Notes under the pieces: generated by a model
Database searches by the model: none
Seen by the model: only the letters and a program-made list of their open reading frames with translations
Told to the model about the DNA's origin: nothing
Shown: piece by piece, positions 24,529 to 32,532 of the stretch
Position numbering within the stretch: position 1 is the first letter of the stretch
Layout of the letters: each line of letters starts with the position of its first letter
Translations under genes and position numbers: made by a program
DNA from: Pseudomonas sp.
Lineage (GTDB): Bacteria; Pseudomonadota; Gammaproteobacteria; Pseudomonadales; Pseudomonadaceae
NCBI RefSeq assembly: GCF_028293835.1
Contig: NZ_JAQGNX010000067.1
Span: 1 to 32,532, forward strand
Direction of reading: 5' to 3'
DNA: 32,532 nt

Positions 24529-24928
24529 ACAGCTTTGCGAATGATGTATTCGCAAGGAAAAAGAAGCCGCCTAGTGCGGTTTTTTTGTATCAGCATATTG
24601 GGTTTATCCCTGGCGTTGGCTGCTCAGGTTGTTTTTTCTGCCGCCAGGCATGTTTTTTGGCAAGCGGTTTTGGTGGGGTTGCGGATAGTCGCGAGTCGGG
24701 GGTTTCCTGCTTATTTATATGAGACAGGGCGGCGCCAGACGCTTCGCCTGCAGGCCCACCTCAGCTGTTCACAAGGATCGTCGTCGATCCCTCGCGCCGG
24801 TTGCATTTCACGCCGTTTATTTACCCTTTTTCCGTAGGGTGACTTCTTGAGTTTGACCCACTAGAATGCATGCCCTTGATTCTGGGGTCGGAAACGGCCG
24901 GCTAACGTTTGTGCAACGAGGAATATCC
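24529..24928. other. Region between the scar and tig, no gene seen
   Basis: This 400-base stretch starts with a dyad TTGCGAAT-GATGT-ATTCGCAA (24535-24555) and a terminator (24564-24586). After that I see nothing with support. One 119-codon frame crosses it (24478-24837), but it has no ribosome-binding site, no family resemblance and unusual composition. A TAGAAT at 24862-24867 is a possible -10 box for tig, without a convincing -35. Confidence 0.5.
24564..24586 (+). terminator. Intrinsic terminator after the right tRNA-Leu end copy
   Basis: AAGCCGC pairs with GCGGTTT round CTAGT and runs into seven T (24580-24586). It is a sister of the hairpin at 24008. Confidence 0.85.
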
Positions 24929-26239
24929 ATGCAAGTTTCTGTTGAAAATACTACTGCTCTTGAGCGCCGCATGACCATTGGCGTGCCTGCCGAACGCATC
25001 GAGACTGAAGTCAACAAGCGTCTGCAACAAGCGGCCCGTAGTGCCAAGATCCCAGGCTTCCGTCCTGGTAAAGTACCTATGAGCGTTATCCGTCAGCGTT
25101 ATGAAGACGGCGCCCGTCAGGAAGCCTTGAGCGAACTGATCCAGGCAACTTTTTACGAAGCAGTGGTTGAGCAGAAGCTGAACCCGGCTGGCGCACCGTC
25201 TGTCGAGCCTAAAACCTTCGAAAAAGGTAAAGACCTGGAATACGTGGCTACTTTTGAAGTATTCCCGGAATTCACGGTTGCAGGCTTCGATTCCATCGCT
25301 GTCGAGCGTCTGAGTGCCGACGTGGCTGACGCGGATCTGGACAAAATGCTGGAAATCCTGCGTAAGCAGAATGTTCGTTATGAAGTCGTTGAGCGTGTTG
25401 CCCAGAACGACGATCAACTGAGCATCGATTTCGTGGGCAAGGTTGACGGCGAAGTATTCGCTGGCGGCTCGGCCACTGGTACCCAGTTGGTATTGGGTTC
25501 CGGTCGTATGATCCCTGGCTTTGAAGAGGCCCTGGTTGGCGCTAAAGCCGGCGAAGAGCGCGTTCTGAACCTGACCTTCCCGGAAAACTACCAGAACCTT
25601 GATCTGGCTAACAAAGCAGTCGAGTTCACTGTAACCGTCAACACCGTCTCCGAGCCTAAACTGCCTGAGCTGAACGAAGAATTCTTCACTCAGTTCGGTA
25701 TCAAGGAAACGGGCGTCGAAGGCTTCCGCACCGAAGTTCGCAAGAACATGGAGCGTGAACTGCGTCAGGCGATCAAATCCAAGGTCAAGAATCAGGTAAT
25801 GGACGGTTTGCTGACTTCCAACCCGATCGACGTGCCTAAAGCGTTGCTCGACAACGAAGTCAATCGTCTGCGTGTGCAGGCTGTTCAACAGTTCGGCGGC
25901 AACATCAAGCCTGACCAACTGCCGGCAGAGCTGTTCACCGAGCAAGCCAAGCGCCGTGTAGAGCTGGGCCTGATCGTTTCTGAAGTGGTCAAGCAGTTCG
26001 ACCTCAAGCCTGACGACGCCCGCGTTCGTTCAATGATTCAGGAAATGGCATCGGCTTACCAAGAGCCTGAGCAGGTCGTGTCCTGGTACTACAAGAACGA
26101 AGAGCAACTGAACGAGGTTCGTTCGGTTGTGCTGGAAGAGCAAGTTGTGGATACTGTTTTGCAGAAAGCTAGCGTGACCGACAAATCGGTCTCCTACGAA
26201 GAAGCTGTCAAGCCGGTTGAAGCACCACAAGCCGACTGA
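24929..26239 (+). CDS. tig: Trigger factor
   Basis: A 436-residue ribosome-bound chaperone and prolyl isomerase that shelters nascent chains. The N-terminal ribosome-binding domain holds the signature [12 protein letters not shown] (about residues 43-54). The FKBP-type isomerase domain spans about 150-245 ([36 protein letters not shown]). The helical C-terminal arms follow to VEAPQAD. The start at 24929 follows ACGAGGAAT; an in-frame start 63 bases upstream would add residues foreign to the family. It heads the tig-clpP-clpX-lon block and is followed by a stem-loop. Confidence 0.97.
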   Translation: MQVSVENTTALERRMTIGVPAERIETEVNKRLQQAARSAKIPGFRPGKVPMSVIRQRYEDGARQEALSELIQATFYEAVVEQKLNPAGAPSVEPKTFEKGKDLEYVATFEVFPEFTVAGFDSIAVERLSADVADADLDKMLEILRKQNVRYEVVERVAQNDDQLSIDFVGKVDGEVFAGGSATGTQLVLGSGRMIPGFEEALVGAKAGEERVLNLTFPENYQNLDLANKAVEFTVTVNTVSEPKLPELNEEFFTQFGIKETGVEGFRTEVRKNMERELRQAIKSKVKNQVMDGLLTSNPIDVPKALLDNEVNRLRVQAVQQFGGNIKPDQLPAELFTEQAKRRVELGLIVSEVVKQFDLKPDDARVRSMIQEMASAYQEPEQVVSWYYKNEEQLNEVRSVVLEEQVVDTVLQKASVTDKSVSYEEAVKPVEAPQAD

Positions 26240-26263
26240 TTTCATCTTTCGTTCGAAAACACC

Positions 26264-26291
26264 CATAAGCCAGCCTTCGCGCTGGCTTATG
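26264..26291 (+). other. Stem-loop between tig and clpP
   Basis: CATAAGCCAGC (26264-26274) pairs perfectly with GCTGGCTTATG (26281-26291) over a CTTCGC loop. There is no T-run, so it is probably a partial terminator or mRNA stabiliser. Confidence 0.65.
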
Positions 26292-26330
26292 TGTATTCAA
26301 GAAATGACTATTTGGGAGTGAATGCAGGAC

Positions 26331-26972
26331 ATGTCCCGCAATTCTTATATTCAGCAGAACTCTGACATCCAAGCCGCTGGCGGCCTGGTCCCGATGGTTA
26401 TCGAGCAGTCCGCCCGTGGCGAACGCGCCTATGACATCTATTCGCGTCTTCTCAAGGAGCGGGTGATCTTTCTGGTAGGTCCGGTAGAAGACTACATGGC
26501 CAACCTGATCGCCGCGCAGCTGCTGTTCCTTGAAGCCGAGAATCCGGACAAGGACATCCATCTTTATATCAACTCACCAGGCGGTTCGGTGACTGCAGGT
26601 ATGTCGATCTACGACACCATGCAGTTCATCAAGCCAGACGTGTCGACCATTTGCATCGGTCAGGCTTGCAGCATGGGTGCCTTGCTGTTGGCGGGTGGCG
26701 CCGCTAAAAAGCGCTACTGCCTGCCGAATTCGCGGATGATGATTCACCAGCCGTTGGGCGGCTTTCAGGGGCAGGCGTCGGATATCGACATCCATGCCAA
26801 GGAAATCCTGTCCATTCGTGCGCGCCTGAATGAAATTCTGGCTCACCACACCGGGCAATCGATTGAGACGATCGAGCAAGACACCAATCGCGACAACTTC
26901 ATGAGCGCCGAACGCGCTGCTGAATATGGTCTGATCGATCAGGTACTTACTCAGCGTCAAATGGCTAAGTAA
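26331..26972 (+). CDS. clpP: ATP-dependent Clp protease proteolytic subunit
   Basis: A 213-residue serine peptidase that forms the double heptameric ring used by ClpX. The catalytic triad is Ser114 (GQACSMGA), His139 ([10 protein letters not shown]) and the aspartate in EQDTNRDNF; the oxyanion strand [17 protein letters not shown] is complete. Two in-frame ATGs are possible: 26322 lies three bases after GGGAG and 26331 gives MSRNSYIQ. I chose 26331 because its length and N-terminus match the Pseudomonas ClpP family, whose propeptide is removed by self-processing. clpX follows 105 bases later. Confidence 0.96.
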   Translation: MSRNSYIQQNSDIQAAGGLVPMVIEQSARGERAYDIYSRLLKERVIFLVGPVEDYMANLIAAQLLFLEAENPDKDIHLYINSPGGSVTAGMSIYDTMQFIKPDVSTICIGQACSMGALLLAGGAAKKRYCLPNSRMMIHQPLGGFQGQASDIDIHAKEILSIRARLNEILAHHTGQSIETIEQDTNRDNFMSAERAAEYGLIDQVLTQRQMAK

Positions 26973-26986
26973 GCAGCCCAATCGTG

Positions 26987-27009
26987 GGTGGTCGGAAATA
27001 CTGACCACC
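26987..27009 (+). other. Stem-loop between clpP and clpX
   Basis: GGTGGTC (26987-26993) pairs with GACCACC (27003-27009) over a 9-base loop, without a T-run. It could set the clpP:clpX expression ratio by attenuation or RNA protection. Confidence 0.5.
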
Positions 27010-27077
27010 TGCGGACTTGAAAAAGCCCGCAATAGCCTTCATCTTGTGTTGCAAGCCTACCGGATTGGATCGATCGA

Positions 27078-28361
27078 ATGACTGACACTCGCAACGGCGA
27101 GGACAACGGCAAGCTGCTCTATTGCTCCTTCTGTGGCAAAAGCCAGCATGAAGTGCGCAAATTGATTGCCGGCCCCTCTGTTTTTATCTGTGACGAATGC
27201 GTCGACCTGTGCAATGACATCATCCGAGAGGAGGTGCAAGAAGCCCAGGCTGAAAGCAGCGCGCACAAATTACCATCGCCGAAAGAAATCAGCGGCATTC
27301 TTGATCAGTATGTGATTGGTCAAGAGCGTGCGAAAAAGGTTTTGGCAGTAGCGGTGTACAACCACTACAAGCGCCTGAATCAGCGTGACAAAAAGAATGA
27401 TGATGTTGAACTGGGTAAAAGTAACATCCTGCTGATCGGCCCTACGGGTTCCGGCAAGACGTTGCTCGCCGAAACACTGGCGCGTTTGCTCAATGTACCG
27501 TTCACCATCGCCGACGCCACCACCTTGACCGAAGCCGGTTATGTGGGTGAAGACGTGGAAAACATCATTCAGAAGCTGTTGCAGAAATGTGATTACGACG
27601 TAGAAAAGGCCCAGATGGGTATTGTCTACATCGATGAAATCGACAAGATTTCGCGCAAATCCGACAACCCTTCGATTACGCGTGACGTTTCTGGCGAAGG
27701 CGTGCAACAAGCCCTGCTGAAATTGATCGAAGGCACCGTGGCTTCTGTTCCTCCCCAGGGCGGGCGCAAGCACCCACAGCAGGAATTCCTGCAAGTGGAC
27801 ACGCGTAACATCCTGTTTATCTGCGGTGGCGCCTTCTCGGGCCTCGAAAAGGTTATTCAGAGCCGTTCTACTCGCGGTGGCATCGGTTTCAACGCCGAAG
27901 TTCGCAGCAAGGAAGAGGGTAAGAAGGTCGGCGAGTCGCTGCGTGAAGTCGAGCCTGACGATTTGGTCAAGTTCGGTCTGATCCCGGAATTCGTGGGTCG
28001 TCTGCCAGTTCTGGCCACGTTGGACGAACTGGATGAGGCTGCGCTGATGCAGATCCTCACCGAGCCGAAAAACGCACTGACCAAGCAATATGCAAAACTG
28101 TTTGAAATGGAAGGCGTGGACCTAGAGTTCCGTGCTGACGCGTTGAAATCCATCGCCAAACGTGCGCTTGAGCGCAAAACCGGCGCTCGGGGTCTTCGCT
28201 CCATTCTTGAAGGCGTTCTGCTCGACACCATGTATGAGATCCCTTCGCAATCCGAAGTGAGCAAGGTGGTGATCGATGAAAGCGTCATCGAGGGCACGTC
28301 CAAACCGTTGTTGATCTACGAAAACAAAGAGCCGGCTGCCAAGGCGGCTCCAGACGCATAA
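27078..28361 (+). CDS. clpX: ATP-dependent Clp protease unfoldase ClpX
   Basis: A 427-residue AAA+ unfoldase that recognises tagged substrates (for example SsrA) and threads them into ClpP. The N-terminal zinc-binding domain uses C16, C19, C38 and C41. Walker A is GPTGSGKT, the pore-1 loop is GYVGED, Walker B is VYIDEIDKI, and the ClpP-contact IGF-type loop is visible as [10 protein letters not shown]. Sensor-2 and the C-terminal small domain ([19 protein letters not shown]) are complete. No strong ribosome-binding site is seen before the ATG. An intrinsic terminator follows. Confidence 0.97.
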   Translation: MTDTRNGEDNGKLLYCSFCGKSQHEVRKLIAGPSVFICDECVDLCNDIIREEVQEAQAESSAHKLPSPKEISGILDQYVIGQERAKKVLAVAVYNHYKRLNQRDKKNDDVELGKSNILLIGPTGSGKTLLAETLARLLNVPFTIADATTLTEAGYVGEDVENIIQKLLQKCDYDVEKAQMGIVYIDEIDKISRKSDNPSITRDVSGEGVQQALLKLIEGTVASVPPQGGRKHPQQEFLQVDTRNILFICGGAFSGLEKVIQSRSTRGGIGFNAEVRSKEEGKKVGESLREVEPDDLVKFGLIPEFVGRLPVLATLDELDEAALMQILTEPKNALTKQYAKLFEMEGVDLEFRADALKSIAKRALERKTGARGLRSILEGVLLDTMYEIPSQSEVSKVVIDESVIEGTSKPLLIYENKEPAAKAAPDA

Positions 28362-28389
28362 GTGAAACTGCTGCACGCGTATGTGTTGA

Positions 28390-28413
28390 AAGGGGGCCTT
28401 CGGGCCCCTTTTT
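28390..28413 (+). terminator. Intrinsic terminator after clpX
   Basis: A GC-rich hairpin (AAGGGG...CCCCTT with a TTC/TTCG centre) is followed by a T-run, 28 bases after the clpX stop. It separates clpX from lon. Confidence 0.9.
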
Positions 28414-28430
28414 CTTTATCTGCGCCAAAG

Positions 28431-28459
28431 CTTGTTTTTTTGGGGATCTACCCCCATCT
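28431..28459 (+). promoter_or_regulatory. Sigma-32 (heat-shock) promoter of lon
   Basis: CTTGTTT (28431-28437), 14 bases, then CCCCATCT (28452-28459). The sigma-32 consensus is CTTGAAA, 13-15 bases, CCCCATNT; the -10 matches completely and the -35 at four of seven positions. It lies 58 bases before the lon ATG, just after the clpX terminator. Confidence 0.65.
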
Positions 28460-28516
28460 TGGTTCCAAGCTTAATTCCATCTGTCCGCGGCCTATGGCCG
28501 CCGTAGGGGCGAAATC

Positions 28517-30913
28517 ATGAAGACAACCATCGAATTGCCTCTCTTGCCATTGCGCGATGTTGTGGTTTATCCGCACATGGTCATCCCACTGTTTGTGGGG
28601 CGTGAGAAGTCTATCGAAGCCCTTGAGGCAGCGATGACCGGTGACAAGCAAATCCTCCTGCTTGCCCAAAGAAATCCCGCAGACGACGATCCAGGTGAAG
28701 AGGCCCTTTATAGCGTCGGCACTGTTGCAACGGTATTGCAATTGCTCAAGCTGCCTGACGGCACCGTCAAGGTACTGGTCGAAGGCGAGCAGCGCGGCAC
28801 TGTCGAACGCTTCATTGAAGTCGATGGTCACTGCCGTGCTGAAGTTACCCTGATCGACGAAGTCGATGCGCCAGACCGCGAATCCGAAGTGTTTGTGCGT
28901 AGCCTGTTGGCTCAGTTCGAACAATATGTGCAATTGGGCAAAAAGGTTCCGGCTGAAGTCCTGTCTTCGTTAAACAGCATCGATGAGCCTGGGCGTCTGG
29001 TTGACACCATGGCTGCCCACATGGCGCTGAAGATCGAGCAGAAGCAGGAAATCCTTGAAATCGTTGACCTGTCTGCACGGGTCGAACACGTGCTGGCGCT
29101 GCTGGATGCCGAGATTGACCTGTTGCAGGTCGAGAAACGCATCCGGGGTCGCGTCAAGAAGCAGATGGAGCGCAGCCAGCGCGAGTACTACCTGAATGAG
29201 CAGATGAAGGCCATTCAGAAAGAACTGGGCGACAGCGACGAAAGCCACAACGAAATTGAAGACCTGAAAAAACGTATCGATGCGGCCGGTTTGCCCAAGG
29301 ACGCCCTGACCAAAGCCCTGGCTGAGCTGAACAAGCTCAAGCAGATGTCGCCGATGTCGGCTGAAGCCACGGTGGTTCGTTCCTACATCGACTGGTTGGT
29401 GCAGGTGCCGTGGAAGGCTCAGAGCAAAGTGCGTCTGGACCTGGTCCGTGCGGAAGACATTCTGGATGCAGACCATTACGGTCTGGATGAAGTCAAAGAA
29501 CGCATTCTCGAATACCTCGCTGTGCAAAAGCGCGTGAAGAAAATCCGCGGTCCGGTGTTGTGTCTGGTAGGACCGCCGGGTGTGGGTAAAACCTCCCTTG
29601 CCGAGTCCATTGCCCATGCGACAAATCGCAAATTCGTGCGCATGGCCTTGGGCGGTGTGCGGGATGAGGCGGAAATTCGTGGCCATCGCCGGACGTATAT
29701 CGGTTCGATGCCAGGAAGATTGATACAAAAGATGACAAAAGTGGGGGTTCGCAACCCGCTGTTCTTGCTTGATGAAATCGACAAGATGGGCAGCGACATG
29801 CGCGGTGATCCGGCGTCGGCGTTGCTTGAGGTGCTGGACCCGGAGCAAAACCACGCGTTCAACGACCATTACCTGGAAGTCGATTACGACCTTTCCGATG
29901 TGATGTTCCTGTGCACCGCGAACTCGATGAATATTCCTGCGGCGCTGCTGGACCGGATGGAAGTCATCCGTCTGCCTGGCTACACCGAAGATGAAAAAAT
30001 TAACATTGCAGTCAAGTACTTATCGCCAAAACAGATTCAAGCCAACGGCCTGAAAAAGGGCGAAATCGAATTTGACGAAGAAGCGATTCGCGACATTGTC
30101 CGTTACTACACCCGTGAGGCGGGCGTGCGTAGCCTGGAGCGTCAGATTGCCAAAATCTGCCGTAAAGCGGTTAAAGAACACGCGCTGGAAAAACGCTTCT
30201 CTATCCGCGTAACGGCCGAAATGCTTGAGGATTTCCTCGGTGTTCGCAAATTCCGCTACGGTTTGGCCGAGCAACAGGATCAGATTGGCCAGGTAACCGG
30301 CCTGGCATGGACTCAGGTTGGCGGAGAATTGCTGACCATTGAGGCAGCTGTCGTTCCGGGCAAGGGTCAGTTGATCAAGACCGGTTCATTGGGCGACGTA
30401 ATGGTTGAATCCATCACGGCTGCACTGACTGTTGTACGCAGTCGTGCCAAAAGCCTGGGAATCCCTCTGGACTTCCATGAGAAGCGCGACACGCATATCC
30501 ACATGCCAGAGGGCGCCACGCCTAAAGATGGCCCTAGCGCAGGCGTAGGCATGTGCACGGCCCTTGTTTCAGCGCTGACACAGATACCGGTGCGGGCTGA
30601 CGTGGCGATGACCGGTGAAATAACCCTGCGGGGGCAGGTTTTGGCCATCGGTGGTTTGAAGGAAAAACTGCTCGCGGCACACCGTGGCGGGATCAAAACG
30701 GTGATCATTCCGGAAGAGAACGTACGGGACTTGAAAGAAATTCCGGACAACATCAAGCGGGACTTGCAGATTAAACCGGTTAAATGGATTGACGAGGTCC
30801 TGCAAATTGCGCTGCAATACGCGCCACAGCCCTTGCCGGATGTGGCTCCCGAACTGGTAGCCAAGGACGAAAAACGCGAGTCTGACGCTAAGGAAAGAAT
30901 TAGCACGCATTAG
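28517..30913 (+). CDS. lon: Lon ATP-dependent protease
   Basis: A 798-residue single-chain AAA+ protease that degrades misfolded and regulatory proteins as a hexamer. The N-terminal LAN domain starts LPLLPLRDVVVYPHMVIPLFVGR, followed by a coiled-coil region (about 190-280). The AAA+ core has Walker A GPPGVGKTS and Walker B FLLDEIDKM. The C-terminal peptidase domain uses the Ser674/Lys dyad, with Ser674 in KDGPSAGVGM. Length is typical of LonA. It has its own promoter after the clpX terminator and is followed by hupB, as is usual in proteobacteria. Confidence 0.98.
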   Translation: MKTTIELPLLPLRDVVVYPHMVIPLFVGREKSIEALEAAMTGDKQILLLAQRNPADDDPGEEALYSVGTVATVLQLLKLPDGTVKVLVEGEQRGTVERFIEVDGHCRAEVTLIDEVDAPDRESEVFVRSLLAQFEQYVQLGKKVPAEVLSSLNSIDEPGRLVDTMAAHMALKIEQKQEILEIVDLSARVEHVLALLDAEIDLLQVEKRIRGRVKKQMERSQREYYLNEQMKAIQKELGDSDESHNEIEDLKKRIDAAGLPKDALTKALAELNKLKQMSPMSAEATVVRSYIDWLVQVPWKAQSKVRLDLVRAEDILDADHYGLDEVKERILEYLAVQKRVKKIRGPVLCLVGPPGVGKTSLAESIAHATNRKFVRMALGGVRDEAEIRGHRRTYIGSMPGRLIQKMTKVGVRNPLFLLDEIDKMGSDMRGDPASALLEVLDPEQNHAFNDHYLEVDYDLSDVMFLCTANSMNIPAALLDRMEVIRLPGYTEDEKINIAVKYLSPKQIQANGLKKGEIEFDEEAIRDIVRYYTREAGVRSLERQIAKICRKAVKEHALEKRFSIRVTAEMLEDFLGVRKFRYGLAEQQDQIGQVTGLAWTQVGGELLTIEAAVVPGKGQLIKTGSLGDVMVESITAALTVVRSRAKSLGIPLDFHEKRDTHIHMPEGATPKDGPSAGVGMCTALVSALTQIPVRADVAMTGEITLRGQVLAIGGLKEKLLAAHRGGIKTVIIPEENVRDLKEIPDNIKRDLQIKPVKWIDEVLQIALQYAPQPLPDVAPELVAKDEKRESDAKERISTH

Positions 30914-30928
30914 TCTGCATGGCCTTCC

Positions 30929-30958
30929 TTGACAGCTTTTTAGAGCCCTTGTTATAAA
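30929..30958 (+). promoter_or_regulatory. hupB promoter with a dyad round the -10 box
   Basis: TTGACA (30929-30934), 18 bases, TATAAA (30953-30958), a strong sigma-70 promoter starting 15 bases after the lon stop. AGAGCC (30942-30947) and GGCTCT (30961-30966) are inverted copies flanking the -10, a place suited to an operator or a leader hairpin. The leader to the GTG start is about 90 bases. Confidence 0.75.
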
Positions 30959-31054
30959 GCGGCTCTTAAAGTGTCTGTAGGCCATTCAGCACTCGTTTTG
31001 CTTAACACCAAAAAACTTAGAAACATACTCAATATAGATATAAGGGGACTTAGA

Positions 31055-31327
31055 GTGAACAAGTCGGAACTGATTGATGCTATCGCTGCATCTGCTGATA
31101 TCCCGAAAGCTGCTGCTGGCCGTGCGCTGGACGCAGTGATCGAATCCGTCACTGGCGCTCTGAAGGCTGGCGACTCTGTTGTACTGGTAGGTTTCGGTAC
31201 TTTCTCCGTTACAGATCGTCCTGCTCGTATCGGTCGCAACCCTCAGACCGGTAAGACGCTGGAAATCGCTGCAGCCAAAAAACCAGGTTTCAAAGCTGGC
31301 AAAGCACTGAAAGAAGCTGTCAACTAA
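31055..31327 (+). CDS. hupB: DNA-binding protein HU-beta
   Basis: A 90-residue nucleoid protein that binds and bends DNA as a dimer. It begins [19 protein letters not shown] and carries the HU signature [26 protein letters not shown], including the conserved RNPQTG tip with its proline, then [16 protein letters not shown]. The start is a GTG at 31055 with AAGGGGA 7 bases upstream; an in-frame start 84 bases earlier would add residues unlike any HU. It is transcribed from its own strong promoter; a tRNA-Asp-like remnant and a terminator follow. Confidence 0.97.
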   Translation: MNKSELIDAIAASADIPKAAAGRALDAVIESVTGALKAGDSVVLVGFGTFSVTDRPARIGRNPQTGKTLEIAAAKKPGFKAGKALKEAVN

Positions 31328-31380
31328 GTTTCTTCCGAGCCTTTGCCCATCCAGGCCAGGGTCATTCCTGTCCTGGCTGC

Positions 31381-31456
31381 GGAGCGGTAGGTCGAACGGC
31401 CAACAGGTCGATGCACCAACCGGGGGTCGCGGATTCGAGCCCCGACCGCTCCGCCA
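31381..31456 (+). pseudogene. tRNA-Asp-like remnant with replaced core
   Basis: Both ends look like bacterial tRNA-Asp: the first ten bases GGAGCGGTAG, and the last 35, from GGGGGTCGCGG to CCGCTCCGCCA, with a perfect 7-base acceptor stem, G73 and encoded CCA. The middle 31 bases do not fit. No anticodon stem can form and no GTC anticodon is present in a 7-base loop. The D stem would need two wobble pairs, and the T stem has mismatches at its first and last pairs. A terminator follows at once, as after a real tRNA. It is most likely a dead or rearranged tRNA gene. Confidence 0.65.
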
Positions 31457-31464
31457 GTAACGAG

Positions 31465-31488
31465 AAGGCGCATCCTCGGATGCGCCTT
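31465..31488 (+). terminator. Terminator hairpin after the tRNA-Asp-like remnant
   Basis: AAGGCGCATCC (31465-31475) pairs with GGATGCGCCTT (31478-31488), followed by TCTTCT. This ends the hupB/tRNA-like unit before ppiD. Confidence 0.8.
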
Positions 31489-31557
31489 TCTTCTATCCGG
31501 ATTCTACCCACGCCTCGCGGTTGGTTTAATTCAGTACAACCGTTTCTGGGGGACGCA

Positions 31558-32532
31558 ATGCTGCAGAATATCAGGGACAACTCCCAAGGCTGGATCGCCA
31601 AGACGATCATCGGCGTCATCATGGCATTGATGGCCTTGACCGGTTTCGACGCGCTTTTCCGCGCCACCAGCACCAGTCAGGATGCTGCCAAGGTCAACGG
31701 TGAAGAGATCACGACAAACGAGCTGAGCCAGGCGGTTGAAATGCAACGCCGGCAGCTCGCTCAGCAGTTGGGCAAGGATTTCGATCCTGCACTGCTGGAC
31801 GAAAAAATGCTGCATGACTCGGCTTTGAAAGGCCTGGTCGATCGCAAACTGTTGCTGCAAGGCGCCGCCGACGCCAAGTTCGGTTTCTCGGAAGCCGCGC
31901 TGGACCAGCAGATTTTGCAGACGCCTGAATTCCAGGTCGACGGCAAATTCAGCGCTGATCGTTTCGATCAGGTGATTCGCCAGTTGGGTTTCAGCCGTTT
32001 GCAATTCCGCCAGATGATGGCTCAGGAAATGCTGATCGGTCAGGTGCGCGCCGGTCTGGCGGGCAGCAGTTTCGTGACCGACGCTCAGGTTGATGCGTTC
32101 GCCCGTCTGGAAAAACAGACCCGCGATTTCGCCACCCTGACGCTCACCGCTGACGTTGCTTCGGCGAAGGTCAGTGATGACGAGATCAAGGCTCACTACG
32201 ACGAACACGCCAAAGAATTCATGAGCCCCGAGCAGGTGGTCCTGGACTTCATCGAATTGAAGAAATCGACCTTCTTCGATCAGGTTCAAGTCAAGGATGC
32301 CGATTTGCAGGCGGCTTATCAAAAGGAAATCGGCAACCTGGCCGAGCAGCGTCGTGCCGCGCACATTCTGATCGAAGTGAACGACAAGGTGAGCGATGCC
32401 CAGGCCAAGTCGAAGGTCCTGGAGATTCAATCGCGCCTGGCCAAAGGTGAGGATTTTGCGGCCCTGGCCAAGGAGCTCTCTCAGGATCCGGGTTCGGCCA
32501 CTAAAGGCGGTGACCTGGGTTACGCGGGCCAG
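31558..32532 (+). CDS. ppiD: Periplasmic folding chaperone PpiD, N-terminal 325 residues
   Basis: PpiD is anchored in the inner membrane near the Sec translocon and helps newly exported proteins fold. The N-terminus [16 protein letters not shown] is cytoplasmic. A single membrane helix follows (about residues 14-34). Next comes the SurA-like chaperone domain ([30 protein letters not shown], then [18 protein letters not shown]). The parvulin domain begins near residue 266 ([13 protein letters not shown]) and is still open at the window edge ([15 protein letters not shown]). The family is about 620 residues long, so roughly half is seen. GGGGGAC, 6 bases before the ATG, is a strong ribosome-binding site. 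Confidence 0.96.
   Translation, partial: MLQNIRDNSQGWIAKTIIGVIMALMALTGFDALFRATSTSQDAAKVNGEEITTNELSQAVEMQRRQLAQQLGKDFDPALLDEKMLHDSALKGLVDRKLLLQGAADAKFGFSEAALDQQILQTPEFQVDGKFSADRFDQVIRQLGFSRLQFRQMMAQEMLIGQVRAGLAGSSFVTDAQVDAFARLEKQTRDFATLTLTADVASAKVSDDEIKAHYDEHAKEFMSPEQVVLDFIELKKSTFFDQVQVKDADLQAAYQKEIGNLAEQRRAAHILIEVNDKVSDAQAKSKVLEIQSRLAKGEDFAALAKELSQDPGSATKGGDLGYAGQ

Noticed and set aside
24478..24837. 119-codon frame between the tRNA-Leu scar and tig
   Set aside because: Starts before and runs through the att-like repeat and terminator, has no ribosome-binding site, and its product resembles nothing known.
31390..31429. Three GGTCG motifs in the tRNA-Asp-like core as a binding array
   Set aside because: Spacing is irregular (16 and 19 bases) and the motif is short enough in GC-rich DNA to occur by chance.

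Overview
This window is chromosomal DNA from a gammaproteobacterium of the genus Pseudomonas, most likely in the P. fluorescens group. The evidence is the gene order (folD, tRNA-Arg/His/Leu, tig, clpP, clpX, lon, hupB, ppiD), the protein sequences, the moderately high GC content and the Pseudomonas-style REP palindromes between genes. The genus assignment is recognition from memory; I ran no database search.

Layout. 1-4.5 kb: the N-terminal two thirds of acnB (minus strand), a DUF1289 protein, a tandem universal stress protein (minus) and the tRNA hydroxylase gene miaE. 4.6-9.5 kb: a four-gene drug-efflux operon (MarR regulator, outer-membrane factor, EmrA-like adaptor, EmrB-like MFS pump) behind a promoter carrying two copies of a CTGCCTA(A/G)GCAG dyad. 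9.6-14.1 kb: housekeeping genes lpxH-ppiB (minus, overlapping) and, divergently, glnS-cysS. 14.2-22.4 kb: an accessory uptake module. A sigma-54 activator of the AcoR type is divergent from a six-gene ABC importer: two ATPases, two permeases, a DUF2160 small membrane protein and a large periplasmic binding protein. The order matches the glycerol importer GlpSTPQUV described in rhizobia. A good sigma-54 promoter lies in front of it. 22.5-24.0 kb: folD (minus) and a tRNA-Arg/His/Leu operon. 24.0-24.6 kb: a scar flanked by a partial copy of the tRNA-Leu 3' end and holding an eroded HigA antitoxin. 24.9-32.5 kb: tig, clpP, clpX, lon, hupB, a corrupted tRNA-Asp-like gene and the start of ppiD, that is, the protein-quality-control block.

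How the genes work together. Tig, ClpXP, Lon, PpiD and PpiB act in protein folding and turnover, and lon has a sigma-32-like promoter. The importer module looks self-contained for regulation and transport but has no catabolic enzyme beside it, so its substrate is inferred (glycerol or a related small polyol). Its two ATPases are complementary: one keeps the LSGGQ signature but lacks the switch histidine, and the other keeps the histidine but lacks the signature. Together they would make one canonical and one degenerate ATP site. (AAN)5 tracts, typical Hfq/Crc targets, lie in the activator leader and at the start of the binding-protein gene, which suggests catabolite repression at two levels.

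The strongest items for a second look are the asymmetric ATPase pair with its sigma-54/Hfq-Crc wiring, the tRNA-Asp-like gene with a replaced core, the tRNA-Leu island scar, a tRNA-Arg with a G3:U70 pair, the nested palindrome upstream of acnB, and a REP pair at all four junctions between convergent protein-coding genes.
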